From Loripinus fragilis (taxonomy: Eukaryota; Mollusca; Bivalvia; Lucinida; Lucinidae): DNA of 64,000 bases. Under the pieces are notes generated by a model. That model was not told the DNA's origin and did no database searches. It saw only the letters and a list, made by a program, of their open reading frames with translations. The stretch covers positions 72,385,601 to 72,449,600 of the forward strand of contig OZ026522.1 in the NCBI GenBank assembly GCA_964019695.1, read 5' to 3'. Of this stretch, positions 10,966 to 19,562 are shown one piece after another (position 1 is the stretch's first letter; each line of letters opens with the position of its first letter). The translations under genes and the position numbers were made by a program.

Positions 10966-11460
10966 CTATAATTGTGATAGTTTCCTGGGCTATCTGGGAA
11001 TAACTTAGTTTATTTTTGGGATTATTCTGGCTGGATCTATGATTGTGATAGTTTCTTGGGCTATTGAGAAATAACTTAGTCTATTTTTGATTGCTTGTAA
11101 TAGTTTCTTGGGCTATTGAGAAATAACTTAGTTTATTTTTGAGGTCTATTCTGGCTGGGCCTATAATTGTGATAGTTTTCTGGTCATATCCACTGGTTGG
11201 CTTGTGATTATGATAGTTTCCTGGGCTATTGGGAAATAACTAAGTCATTTTTGAGGGGAATAAAGGCTCTTCTATGGTGGTATATAAAATAACTTAGTTA
11301 ATTTCAGCTTTGAAAATAACTTAGTCATTTTAGGGGGGTATAGTATATGGTGATATATGGTGTGTGTAATAGTTAAGGCTACTAAGTTCTATGCGTCTTT
11401 AGAGTCTCTTGGTCAATCAAGACCTCATCTCCTAGAGGCATCACTCTGTAGCGTTAACTA
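10966..11460 (+). repeat. Polinton terminal inverted repeat, left
   Basis: About 495 bp that reappear reverse-complemented at 27668-28297. It holds about six units with AATAACTTAGT, most next to GATAGTTTC(C/T)TGGGCTAT. The inner end has ATGCGTCTTTAGAGTCTCTTGG and CTCTGTAGCGTTAACTA. Subunits are about 50-70 bp and imperfect. Confidence 0.9.
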
Positions 11461-11542
11461 GTGTATAGCTAGTCGTCTCAAGCTTACAACTACTGATTTT
11501 TTAATGAAAAGAACAACAAAGACTGGTGAACATTTCTATAAC

Positions 11543-11548
11543 TTTATT
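11543..11548 (-). terminator. Poly(A) signal AATAAA downstream of the late block
   Basis: Read on the minus strand this is AATAAA, about 170 bases after the protease stop at 11718 and just inside the left terminal repeat. It is the first good polyadenylation signal for transcripts of the minus-strand block. Confidence 0.45.
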
Positions 11549-11717
11549 GCCCCGCTAACTATAACTGATTACAATGACAGAGGATTAGGGCCGTCCCTCT
11601 GTTCATTGTTTACAATAGAACTCCTTAACATATTTACAACATATTATACTTAGGATACTTCTTTGAAAGGTGATGTGAATAATTATGACATTTACAAGTC
11701 TGTATTCTGTGTTTGAA

Positions 11718-12218
11718 TTAAAAGTCAGGAGGAGCCATGCGTCTCATTCCATTCTTGGATAGGATGACTCTGGCATAGTTATAGATGAACCACATCTCGA
11801 TATCTCTGTCATTCTGGTATAAATCATCTCCAGTTCCATATAGTTCTTGATGAATGGCTGTGTTTAGATCTAATCCTTTGTTGAGCTGGTGAATGATGTA
11901 GATACACCAAATTCCACATACTTTGCTCCATGGACTCTGTAAACATTCTTTGTTATGGATCCATCTTGAAGAGTTTTTTTCAATAAATGGTAGAACATAT
12001 TGCTCTTCTGGTGGTCTTCCATATGAATCGAAGTAGATAACTTGATCTCTTCTGAAGTAGATAGCCACCCAATGTTCTCCTGGATCTGTGGATATATCTG
12101 TATTTACAATGTAAGCCTTCATATCCAGTGGTTTCTTCTCTGGTAGTAAATCCTTGGCACATACTTCTCCTTTCACAGGTATATTGTTTATGACTTTGAT
12201 TAGTTAAACAGTGTTCAT
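11718..12218 (-). pseudogene. PRO: Adenain-type cysteine protease, early stop
   Basis: Capsid-maturation protease of the C5/Ulp1-like fold, as in adenoviruses and Polintons. The catalytic layout is visible: His in GEHWVAIYF, Asp in YFDSYGRPP, and Cys in VCGIWCIYI, in the usual order. Length is about 166 codons counted from an ATG at 12218, two bases after the stop of the upstream gene. The fifth codon (12206-12204) is TAA; the rest of the ORF is open to 11718. A GTG at 12176 opens the longest stop-free ORF but is unlikely as a eukaryotic start. The block around the active site is intact, so only the N-terminus is broken. Its presumed substrates are the capsid-associated proteins encoded next to it. 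Confidence 0.85.
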
Positions 12219-12220
12219 TT

Positions 12221-12805
12221 TTATTTTGTTTCTGGGTTCTCTTTTTCTTCAGTTTCCTTTTCTTCATAGGATTCTATGAGTTTCTTGGCCCAGTACGTCT
12301 TCCACTGTTCTGTTAAGTCACTTTGATTTTTCTTGAAGTACTGCCAGTTTTTATAGTCTTCTTGATTTTCTTCTGGCGTCAGGTGATTGATCCCTGTTGT
12401 AAAGTCCATAGGTTGTCGCCAATTATCGCCATACAGATAGTTCCAGATTCGATTGTCAAAGTCTTCCATCACATCGTAGATGTTTAGGCCCTCTAAGGCT
12501 GGATCATGACATCCATAATCTTCAATCCATTCTCTTGGAGAAGTCCATAGACAGATATCGTGGTATTTCTGACTTGGGTGGTTCATTTTGCATCCATGAC
12601 ATTCATGCTTTGCACAGTCTCCAACTGCCATCTTTAGACAAGTCAATATAGCTTGTTTTAGAAGAGTCTTCATAAGACAATCGATATCCTCATTGTCTTC
12701 TACTTCTTTCTGTAAGGTACTCTTCTCATCTGATGGCTGGACTGTTGCACTGTATGCATCTGTTTGGTACATCAAGTCCTGTTCAATGAAGTATCCTGCA
12801 TTCAT
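12221..12805 (-). CDS. Polinton protein with Cys/His cluster, 194 aa
   Basis: Unknown function. Residues around 64-86 hold a compact Cys/His cluster, CAKHECHGCKMNHPSQ followed by H-x-x-C-LW, which could bind zinc. I have seen similar clusters in unnamed proteins of invertebrate Polintons (from memory). The C-terminus is strongly acidic and lysine-rich (EEKETEEKENPETK). The ATG lies three bases after the TAA of the major capsid gene, and its own stop lies two bases before the protease ATG, so it belongs to the compact late block. The ORF is open along its full length. Confidence 0.65.
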   Translation of the reverse strand: MNAGYFIEQDLMYQTDAYSATVQPSDEKSTLQKEVEDNEDIDCLMKTLLKQAILTCLKMAVGDCAKHECHGCKMNHPSQKYHDICLWTSPREWIEDYGCHDPALEGLNIYDVMEDFDNRIWNYLYGDNWRQPMDFTTGINHLTPEENQEDYKNWQYFKKNQSDLTEQWKTYWAKKLIESYEEKETEEKENPETK

Positions 12806-12807
12806 CT

Positions 12808-14100
12808 TTAGTAATCTGTGGTAACTTCTCTAAGTCCGTTGATTTCTATCAGGTTGTCAAACTCTGCATACACAAGCACGTTGATCGTCTTGGCAAGTGA
12901 TGTTGCAAACTGAAGCTCCAATCTGAGGTTCCCAGTTTTTATAGGGTGCAAATGAGACTGATCGGCTGCTTGATCTGGTGTCAAATCATATCCCCAAAAG
13001 CAGTAACCTCCTTTGTAATCTTCATAATCAATGTTGCAATTTTGGACCTGATTCTGACTTGCTAATGCTTGGTAAACTGATAGAAAAGATCTGAGATACT
13101 GATCATTTTCAAATCTAGGTTCAAATGGTTTTCCATAGACACTATGGCCATCACAAGTGACATCCATTTTACTTAGATTGAAATGTTGGAAAAAGAAAGG
13201 GTTAGTATCCAAATTCCCATTAAATGCCTCATTTGTTTCTAAACCAATAAAAACTCGTTTTGGAAGTTGACCTGTGAGAAGATGATCTTCAATTTTAGAT
13301 CTTGTGCCACTACTGATTGTAAAAGTTTTGACTTCAACTCTTCTGATCGGAAATTTAGCATTATGATGAGCAATAGTTTGATTCAGTTCATTGCTAATGG
13401 CAGGTAGAATCTGAACATTTCGTACTCTCAAGATAGCAGTATCAATTTTGATTTTTGCAGGATAATCATCACTCATCAGACAAAACTGAGGAGATGATCG
13501 ATTAAGTCTAAGTTTGAATTCTAAACCATTAGGTAAATATTTTTCCTGCATAGCAAGATCCAAATGTAATTTACCCTGAAGCTCCACGGATTTGCTTTTT
13601 GCTATGCGTTTGCCACGATCAGTGATGCATGTTTTTGTTATATCTTCAAAAGCTCCAGCTTCATCCTCAGACCAAAATTCTGCTGCCTTCAGTTGATTAT
13701 CTTTGACATCAGAACCATAAGAAAATAAATTTTCAAGGTATGCTCTGTATGGATACGTGTCTGAATTATTTGTGATCAATTTATTGTTGATATACAAATC
13801 GATGCCACTGAACATACTATGAAAAAAGTTATTAATTGGAAATACTTTTGCACCAGTTTCAAGATCTTCACCCGTTTGCTTTAAGATTCTGAATTTGATA
13901 TACAGATAGGCTTGAGACAAATCAGTGTAAAACTCGGTGTGAGGTGGAATTAGAAATTCAATGGGTGCATGATGACTATCGAGAGAAGCGATGGGATGAT
14001 AATCATTCCACTGAGTGCCTTGCATGGTTGTCATGGTGGGTGGAATGGATTCCATATCCAATTCCGTTTTTGTGCAATCGCAAGAACCTTGTTGAATCAT
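12808..14100 (-). CDS. Major capsid protein (hexon-like), 430 aa
   Basis: Open 430-residue ORF between pX-like and Cys/His genes. N-terminal text such as MESIPPTM, PIEFLIPPHTEFYTDL and AYLYIKFRILKQ is typical of the invertebrate family often annotated as F54H12.2-like, which is the Polinton/adintovirus major capsid protein. That family is predicted to fold as a double jelly-roll and to form the trimeric capsomer. Length fits. The ATG overlaps the end of the pX reading frame in an ATGA (14100-14097). No stop or frameshift is present, in contrast to the replication genes. The assignment rests on family resemblance and position, not on a computed fold. Confidence 0.8.
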   Translation of the reverse strand: MIQQGSCDCTKTELDMESIPPTMTTMQGTQWNDYHPIASLDSHHAPIEFLIPPHTEFYTDLSQAYLYIKFRILKQTGEDLETGAKVFPINNFFHSMFSGIDLYINNKLITNNSDTYPYRAYLENLFSYGSDVKDNQLKAAEFWSEDEAGAFEDITKTCITDRGKRIAKSKSVELQGKLHLDLAMQEKYLPNGLEFKLRLNRSSPQFCLMSDDYPAKIKIDTAILRVRNVQILPAISNELNQTIAHHNAKFPIRRVEVKTFTISSGTRSKIEDHLLTGQLPKRVFIGLETNEAFNGNLDTNPFFFQHFNLSKMDVTCDGHSVYGKPFEPRFENDQYLRSFLSVYQALASQNQVQNCNIDYEDYKGGYCFWGYDLTPDQAADQSHLHPIKTGNLRLELQFATSLAKTINVLVYAEFDNLIEINGLREVTTDY

Positions 14101-14545
14101 TTTTTGTCAAATATATCTCTTTCAAATACCAGACGTTTAATAGGATTAAACTTTTTTGCTCTGCTTTTAAAACCCCTCTTAACAGTTCGGTGTCTAGATT
14201 GAGACTGAGGCTTTTTGCGTTTTTGAGTTGAATTTATAGCCTACTGATTAATAGTAGATTGACCAAAAGATTTCAAAGCTGTTTTTCCTCTTTGTTTTAA
14301 AACTTTTTTACATTTCCACCACCTACAATGTCTTTAAGAGCTTGAATCTTTTGATCTTTAGCTACTTTTTTCACACTTTTTAAACTTGCTTTTGTGACAG
14401 GTTTTAAAATAGGAATAACTGTTCTCAATGCAGCTTTAAAAATGGATCCTAAACCATTGCCATATTGTCTTGAAACGCCTCTGTACACGGAAAAGTCTCC
14501 TTTCCCAGATTGAAGAGACATAATGCTTCTCGATTGTTTCAACAT
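14097..14545 (-). pseudogene. pX-like basic core protein, frameshifted
   Basis: The first 82 codons (to a stop near 14297) give a basic protein with YGNGLGSIFKAALRTVIPI and a lysine-rich helix, like the small DNA-condensing pX/mu proteins of adenoviruses and adintoviruses. The motif IVGG-G near residue 74 fits the adenain cleavage rule (M/I/L)-x-G-G. Past an A-run on the minus strand (14304-14309) a second frame stays basic for another 68 codons, interrupted by TAG at 14243-14241, and ends in a TGA that overlaps the capsid ATG. I infer one longer gene broken by a frameshift and a stop. The start overlaps the minor capsid stop by one base (TAATG). Confidence 0.7.
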
Positions 14546-15366
14546 TATTCTTTCTGTCGAAAATGTTGTTTCACTAACGTTTTCCCAGAGATAAATGGCA
14601 CATTTTCACCTGTATCACCTTTTATACTAATGTGCACCTGATCTATGAAAGATTTTGCCACTGGAACGTAGTGTACATTGACAAATTCTTGATGTAAATG
14701 ATTGTTTTCTCTTTTACTTTCAAATGGCAATACTCTCAAAATAGGTGCAGTAACATCACCAATAAATGTATAACTTGCCAAATCAGAGTAAATGTAAAGT
14801 TGGTGAATTTTTGTATTTAAATCCACACCATATCTGAAAATGTATTTTTCATTTCCTACTGGTTTATCAAAATAATTTCTATCTACACCTAATATTTCTG
14901 CAATTGCCTTTGGAAAAATAATTTGGACTTTTGTAGGATCTTGAACATCAAGTTTGACTCGAGCACTGTTTTCACCATAAGTGATTGGAATGGTAGCATT
15001 GCTATTTTTTAGTGTCAGTCCATATCGAAAATTGATGCTTTTTTGAATTTCTTCAACTAAATGGCGTGGAGAAGCATAATAACCATTTTGGATATAGATT
15101 TTTTGGTCTACATATGAAACATACTTTGTACAATTATCAATATCTTCACACAATTTTCTATCAGTAAATCTTAAAATCACATAATTGTTTTCCTTAGTGA
15201 TATTATTTACTTCAGTTGGAGTTATGACTTCTACCAAACCTACTTCCCAATTATCTTTTTCAATTTGTATGGAATGATCTAATTTCACTTTAAAGTCACA
15301 TTGCGTATTTTTTGAAAATGTACTGAGTGAACTATCACTCAAGAGTGTCAAATAAAAATTATTCAT
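14545..15366 (-). CDS. Minor capsid protein (penton-like), 273 aa
   Basis: Open ORF whose N-terminus (NNFYLTLLSDSSL, then a stretch with IQIEKDNWEVGLVEV) matches the pattern of the Polinton/adintovirus single jelly-roll minor capsid protein that would sit at capsid vertices. Mostly beta-prone sequence without membrane segment. Length is as expected. The ATG overlaps the stop of the upstream two-helix membrane gene (ATGA) and its TAA overlaps the pX ATG. The full frame is open. Assignment by family pattern and position between INT and the major capsid gene. Confidence 0.75.
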   Translation of the reverse strand: MNNFYLTLLSDSSLSTFSKNTQCDFKVKLDHSIQIEKDNWEVGLVEVITPTEVNNITKENNYVILRFTDRKLCEDIDNCTKYVSYVDQKIYIQNGYYASPRHLVEEIQKSINFRYGLTLKNSNATIPITYGENSARVKLDVQDPTKVQIIFPKAIAEILGVDRNYFDKPVGNEKYIFRYGVDLNTKIHQLYIYSDLASYTFIGDVTAPILRVLPFESKRENNHLHQEFVNVHYVPVAKSFIDQVHISIKGDTGENVPFISGKTLVKQHFRQKE

Positions 15367-15662
15367 GGTTTGAGTTTGGGCGAATCTGTTTCGTCAGCAG
15401 AAATTGGATTAGTTTGTTTTCTAAATTTTAAACCTGGGGATGGTAGTATGTAACCGATAGAACTACTGAGTAAAATTAGCCACAATTCTTTATCTGGACT
15501 TCTCAGACTGATTTGAACTAATGATGTGATAATGATCATGTATACAACAATGATCTGAGCAAAAAAAGTGAACCGATTTTTAACAATTCGATCACGACCT
15601 TCTGCAGATTGTACTGAAGCAGTGTCACCACTTACAAATGATCCTCTGAGATCCATTTTCAT
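15363..15662 (-). CDS. Small two-pass membrane protein, about 99 aa
   Basis: Two hydrophobic segments are visible: about residues 34-50 (FFAQIIVVYMIIITSLV) and 62-75 (LWLILLSSSIGYIL). The N-terminus is hydrophilic (SGDTASVQSAEGRDR), and the tail is charged and proline-rich. I choose the ATG at 15662 (MKMDLRG); MDLRG at 15656 is possible too. Small membrane proteins next to the minor capsid gene are a regular feature of Polintons (from memory); the role is unknown. A TATAAAAG box lies just upstream at 15671-15664. Confidence 0.6.
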   Translation of the reverse strand: MKMDLRGSFVSGDTASVQSAEGRDRIVKNRFTFFAQIIVVYMIIITSLVQISLRSPDKELWLILLSSSIGYILPSPGLKFRKQTNPISADETDSPKLKP

Positions 15663-15663
15663 G

Positions 15664-15671
15664 CTTTTATA
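15664..15671 (-). promoter_or_regulatory. TATAAAAG box containing the integrase stop
   Basis: Minus-strand TATAAAAG whose TAA (15669-15667) is also the stop codon of the integrase ORF. It is only one base before the ATG at 15662, so if it works as a promoter it would serve genes further down (minor capsid, pX, major capsid). Confidence 0.4.
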
Positions 15672-16738
15672 CAAGATCAGATTCTAAAATCCAACTGTCA
15701 GATTTTGAAGGATACCCTTTCCAGTGAACTTTAATTTCTTTCACCCACTTTTTTCCTATTTTACGTTTTCTGTGATCTAAAACAGAATCAATTTCATAAA
15801 TTTGCTCTTTCTCTACACGTTGTAACTCGTGTGAATAAAAAGTACCTTTGACTAATTCACCCTCAAGATCTTTTATCTTATAGGTGATAGGAGTCTGAGT
15901 TTTGACCACTGCTAAAATTTGAAATAATTCTTGTGTCCAGTTTGGTAAATAACCTTTATCAAATGTGCGTTTTGTTTTATTGATACGCACAAAATCACCC
16001 ACTTTGAATTTTGGTTTGACTTTTTTAGAATTCGATTTGCCATATAAGTTTTCTGACACCTGTGGTTCATTTTTTTAGAGTCACAGACACAGGTGCACAT
16101 TTAATACTTCGATGATAAGCGTGATTGTAACCATGTACTAATTTGGGAAGAATGTCTACATATCGCAAAGTGCGATGATGAGTAAAATATTTCCACATGC
16201 GAGTTTTCAAAGTTCTTTGAAAATGTTCCACAATACTGGCTTTGGTTTCAGGATTTTCAGTAGTGAAGAAATGAATCTTCTTAGTTTTCAAGAAATTTTG
16301 AAATTCTTTATTTTTGAATTCAGTTCCTTTATCTGTTTGCAAACTTTTTGGACATCGTCCACTTTTTAACACAGATTTGAAAGCAATTACTAAAGTTTTT
16401 CCAGTTTTATCTTTAATAGGTACCACCCATGCATATTTTGAAAAGACATCTATGATGCAAAGTAAATATCTATGCTTGTCATTGGACTTTGATAATTTTG
16501 ATAAGTCTGCCAAATCTGCTTGCCATTGAGTATCAATTCCAGCCACTACCGTTTTGCGTCGCAAAAACTTTTTACGAATAGGTTTATGTAAAGTATAAGT
16601 TTGTTGTTTTCTTAACCAGTCTCTAACATCTTGAAATTTAACTTTTTTGGATGATTGTTAAGCAAGTTTGTACAAAGCTTGTTCACCTGCATACGCAGCA
16701 GGACTTTTAGGATTGTAATACAACTGTTCAAGCTTCAT
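15667..16738 (-). pseudogene. INT: DDE integrase with C-terminal chromodomain, broken twice
   Basis: Retroviral-type (rve) integrase that would insert the element. The catalytic acids are visible: Asp in GIDTQWQADL, Asp in LQTDKGTEF and Glu in SIVEHFQRTLK. The C-terminus holds a chromodomain-like stretch (YEIDSVLDHR, then VKEIKVHWKGYPSKSDSW) that in related elements reads histone marks. The ATG at 16738 overlaps the upstream gene by 11 bases. Codon 27 is TAA (16660-16658), and a frameshift lies at the seven-base A-run on the minus strand (16076-16070), separating catalytic core and chromodomain. The core alone (16564-16067) is open. Integration activity is therefore unlikely. Confidence 0.9.
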
Positions 16739-17519
16739 TGTAACTGACCCATGGAGAAGAAAACTCTTCTTTTATACGTTTTTTGGTGGCAGATAAAAGT
16801 GCAGGGGATGAAAAATGGTCTTTGATACGTTTCCTTACACCCAAACTCTTTGCAGACCTGACAGAAACGGGAATACGACTTGCTGTTTTTCTGATGCTGC
16901 GCTTTTGTTTGGGAGTGATATTATCCGTTTCAGGAGTTTCTGGAGCGCGATGCATCCAGTCCCATCTTTCCCTATTTCCAATGACATCTTGGGGAATATT
17001 CATGTCTCTTACACCTTCTGCAAAAGCTTGCCAACCTGTAGGTTCACTGCCTTTACGATGTCTGATGACATCATTGACCAAATCAATAATATTAGACCCT
17101 GGAATAGATTTGCCATAAAGTTTAACTGTACCATCATCTTCCCAGGACACATTTGGGTTAGTTTTTAGAAGTGAAACTAAAAGCTGAGCTTTACTTTTCA
17201 TAGTGGAAGGCACACTATCTATGACCAATTGATTCATTTTGGAAGAACTAGGGTCAGATGGTGAAAAAAGAGATGTTTCTTTTAAAGCTTTTTGATGAGC
17301 CGTTTTAAATTTGTGCAAGGTCTGGCCATACAATTGAGATTTTTCAGCTTCAGACAAATCTTCATTGGCCATGACAGAAGATAAGTCTCTTTGAAGACTG
17401 GCTGTGGCAGATACATTTGGATTGGGAGGCAGTCTAGGCTTTTGAATTTGTTCCTCTTTCCATCGTTTCATGTCTTCCCAAAGTTTAAATGGCACAATAG
17501 CCATTTTACGACCATCCAT
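16728..17519 (-). CDS. Polinton virion-block protein, 263 aa, unknown
   Basis: Open ORF between the 130-aa gene and integrase. It has a Trp/Lys-rich N-terminus (LWEDMKRWKEEQ), a conserved-looking centre (NPNVSWEDDGTVKLYGKS, then GSNIIDLVNDV) and a basic C-terminus with two copies of KRIKxxFSSP (about residues 230-239 and 247-256). The central pattern recurs in unnamed proteins of invertebrate Polintons (from memory). No catalytic motif is seen. Starts three bases after the preceding stop (TAAAATATGG) and overlaps INT by 11 bases, so it belongs to the late block. Confidence 0.6.
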   Translation of the reverse strand: MDGRKMAIVPFKLWEDMKRWKEEQIQKPRLPPNPNVSATASLQRDLSSVMANEDLSEAEKSQLYGQTLHKFKTAHQKALKETSLFSPSDPSSSKMNQLVIDSVPSTMKSKAQLLVSLLKTNPNVSWEDDGTVKLYGKSIPGSNIIDLVNDVIRHRKGSEPTGWQAFAEGVRDMNIPQDVIGNRERWDWMHRAPETPETDNITPKQKRSIRKTASRIPVSVRSAKSLGVRKRIKDHFSSPALLSATKKRIKEEFSSPWVSYNEA

Positions 17520-17522
17520 ATT

Positions 17523-17915
17523 TTATTTTTTGATAATTTCACCCAAGACAGAACCTATGATAGGAGCAATTAAAGGTTTTAACAATAATCCTAACAAAGC
17601 TCCACCTTTCTGATTAATAATTTTCTTTTTTGTGTCAAGTGGAACTTGCTTAGAACTCAGTAAACGTATATGTTGCTTTCTAGCTCGTAACTGATTCTTT
17701 TGAGCATTTGTCAGACGTACATTGCCTTTTATAAGATTGATGCCACATTCCCCTACACAATCAATGACTTCTTTAGGAGATTCTTGAATCATTTTATTAC
17801 GACATTTATTGGATAAATGAGTCAATCCTTCTAAAAATGTACCATAAGTTTTAATCAGAGATTTTTTTCTCATTTTATTTTGCAATTTTCTACGACGTGT
17901 TGTTGTTACAGCCAT
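17523..17915 (-). CDS. Small basic protein with hydrophobic tail, 130 aa
   Basis: Basic N-terminus (TTRRRKLQNKMRKK), central helix region (CVGECGINLIKGNVRLT) and a glycine-leucine hydrophobic C-terminus (about residues 103-127: GGALLGLLLKPLIAPIIGSV). It resembles the N-terminal half of the neighbouring 226-aa protein, so the two look like paralogues. The C-terminal tail could be a membrane-active or assembly helix, as in adenovirus pVI-type proteins, but this is only a suggestion. TATAAAAGG at 17958-17950 lies 35 bases before the ATG. Confidence 0.6.
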   Translation of the reverse strand: MAVTTTRRRKLQNKMRKKSLIKTYGTFLEGLTHLSNKCRNKMIQESPKEVIDCVGECGINLIKGNVRLTNAQKNQLRARKQHIRLLSSKQVPLDTKKKIINQKGGALLGLLLKPLIAPIIGSVLGEIIKK

Positions 17916-17949
17916 GTTTATGAGTGTGTTTATAATTTAAATGTACAGT

Positions 17950-17958
17950 CCTTTTATA
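17950..17958 (-). promoter_or_regulatory. TATAAAAGG box, probable promoter of the late block
   Basis: Minus-strand TATAAAAGG, 35 bases before the ATG at 17915 and 9 bases after the stop of the 226-aa gene. It is the first strong box upstream of the near-contiguous genes 17915-11718. Confidence 0.65.
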
Positions 17959-17967
17959 GTTTTTTTT

Positions 17968-18615
17968 TTAAAAATGAAGTCGTCGACGTTCAGAATGAGG
18001 TGGCGATGGATATTTGTTTGGATTTAACATGTGCATGGTAGCACCAAATCCATGTCTTTTTAACAAATCTTGTGCTCTCAAAGGAGTAAATCTTGCTAAA
18101 TTAATAGAAGAACGTCTTGCATTTGTGTTTGGTGAATCAAGACCTAAATTTTGCCATGAAGCAGGACTTTTACTTTTACGTTTTGTTACAAAACGATCAT
18201 CAACCTTTCTTTTTTTCTGTTGTCTTGGTTTTTTCACTGATTTTTTCTTAGGTTTTTTAGTTTTCTTGTTAAATTTTCTCATCAATTTATTTCCATCCCA
18301 TCGAATCAGACTTCGAATGATCACACCACCAAAGAATCCACCACCTCCAGGTTTTAAAATGATACTACGTTTTCCTTCAGGATCAACAATTGCACTTGCT
18401 AATTTTCGAACATCATCCTGATGTCTATCCATAAATTTTTGAGTTTGTTTAGGTAATTTCATCTTACCCTGAACAATTTTTCGAGCTGCCAAAGAAAACC
18501 ATTTGATCATTTCAATTAAACCTGCATTTAAGAGTGATTTTCTTTTATGACTATCATGTTCTCTGCTTAAATTATATAGAGCACGTATCAGATTAGCTGA
18601 TGTTCGTTGAGCCAT
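17968..18615 (-). CDS. Basic virion-block protein, about 215 aa
   Basis: Unknown protein. I start it at MAQRTSANL (18615); a longer frame begins at 18648 but that would put the ATG on top of the TATA box. Order: helical region with LNAGLIEMIKWFSLAARKIV, a linker with HQDDVRKLASAIVDPEGKR, a glycine-rich turn (KPGGGGFFGG), then a very basic part (KKTKKPKKKSVKKPRQQKKR) and a serine/arginine-rich tail. The basic part suggests DNA or nucleoprotein contact. The first half matches the 130-aa neighbour. TATAAAAAGG at 18659-18650 precedes it. Confidence 0.6.
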   Translation of the reverse strand: MAQRTSANLIRALYNLSREHDSHKRKSLLNAGLIEMIKWFSLAARKIVQGKMKLPKQTQKFMDRHQDDVRKLASAIVDPEGKRSIILKPGGGGFFGGVIIRSLIRWDGNKLMRKFNKKTKKPKKKSVKKPRQQKKRKVDDRFVTKRKSKSPASWQNLGLDSPNTNARRSSINLARFTPLRAQDLLKRHGFGATMHMLNPNKYPSPPHSERRRLHF

Positions 18616-18649
18616 TTTGACACAAATGATGGATTTGAACTCAAACACA

Positions 18650-18659
18650 CCTTTTTATA
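18650..18659 (-). promoter_or_regulatory. TATAAAAAGG box containing the ATPase stop
   Basis: Minus-strand box whose internal TAA (18657-18655) is the stop codon ending the second part of the ATPase frame. It lies 35 bases before the ATG at 18615. Confidence 0.6.
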
Positions 18660-19352
18660 CTCCTGGAAAATAGACAACAGGTCCTTGTTGATCTGATTTT
18701 GTAAACCAGTTTTGAAAAATATGTGTTCTGAATCTAAGATAATCAGGTGTATTTGGTTTCAAATCGACCAACAAGTATCCATGAGGTATAGATGTGGCAT
18801 CGTTAAATGCATGAATCATATGTGGAGCTTGAAGTTGATTGCTAATACTTTGATTTGCATCTTATCTCTTGGACTTTGAAATAAAACTAAATAATGAGCA
18901 TTCAAACTGATGGTGCGAGAAGATTTACTTTGTTGAAATAAATTTTGAGTGATGTACACCACACTTGCGTTTCTATGATGTCCTTTTCTAGTAAACCATA
19001 ACTTAATTTTTTCTTCATCTTTATCTCCTAACATGTCATCAAAAATCACCAAGTGCGTTGCAATGGGATCAGTGACAATTTCATCTTCATCATCGGGAAT
19101 ACCTTGAATAAATTTGATGTTTGACCCTTCACGTTCTTGTAAGATATTATAAGATTTTTGCCATTCCTTGTAACACCAAACAATTCGTTGGGGTAAAATA
19201 TCAAATAAATCTTCTTTAAACTCAATCATCTTTTTAACAAATTCAGTTTTACCCCATCCACTTGGACCAGAAATAAAAATATTAGAAGGATGTTTAAAAA
19301 ACAAACTTCCAATATCTTGATTTGAGTCCAACTGGTGTGTAGAAAGTACCAT
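18655..19352 (-). pseudogene. ATP: FtsK/HerA-type genome-packaging ATPase, frameshifted
   Basis: A32-like ATPase that would pump the genome into capsids. Walker A is GPSGWGKT (about residues 29-36 from MVLSTHQL at 19352) and Walker B is THLVIFDDML. A sensor-like YITQNLFQQ follows. The frame ends early at 18816 in an unrelated tail. From about 18850 another frame continues with text typical of the end of this family (PHGYLLVDLKP) and stops at 18655 in FPGV. I therefore place a frameshift near 18840-18850. A minus-strand TATAAATA at 19392-19385 supports the start at 19352. The nucleotide-binding core is untouched. Confidence 0.85.
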
Positions 19353-19384
19353 GGTTAACTGTGAAAAAATTACAAAGACAATTT

Positions 19385-19392
19385 TATTTATA
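19385..19392 (-). promoter_or_regulatory. TATAAATA box of the ATPase gene
   Basis: Minus-strand TATAAATA 33 bases before the ATG at 19352. The spacing matches the other TATA/ATG pairs of this element. Confidence 0.55.
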
Positions 19393-19399
19393 CTCAAAT

Positions 19400-19562
19400 T
19401 TTAATGAACATGAACCAACAGTTTAATGCATAATTAAAAAACAGTTTAATACATAATTGAAACAGTTTAATACATAAAAACACCTGTACATGTTTATCAG
19501 ACACAGTTCAATTCATGACTATCAGAAATAAGTTCAGTGCATGATCATCAGAACTACTCTAT
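19400..19562. repeat. Short direct repeats after the polymerase stop
   Basis: CAGTTTAAT(G/A)CATAATT-like words occur three times between 19420 and 19478, and AGT(T/G)CA(A/G)T(T/G)CATGA(C/T)-like words twice after that. The stretch separates the polymerase stop from the ATPase promoter. Confidence 0.5.

Noticed and set aside
10966..11460. CRISPR-like array
   Set aside because: Units are imperfect, lack unique spacers of constant length, and are mirrored at the other end of a Polinton; this is a terminal repeat in a eukaryotic genome.
16783..17168. Plus-strand ORFs opposite the 263-aa gene
   Set aside because: Antisense shadows of a well supported minus-strand ORF.
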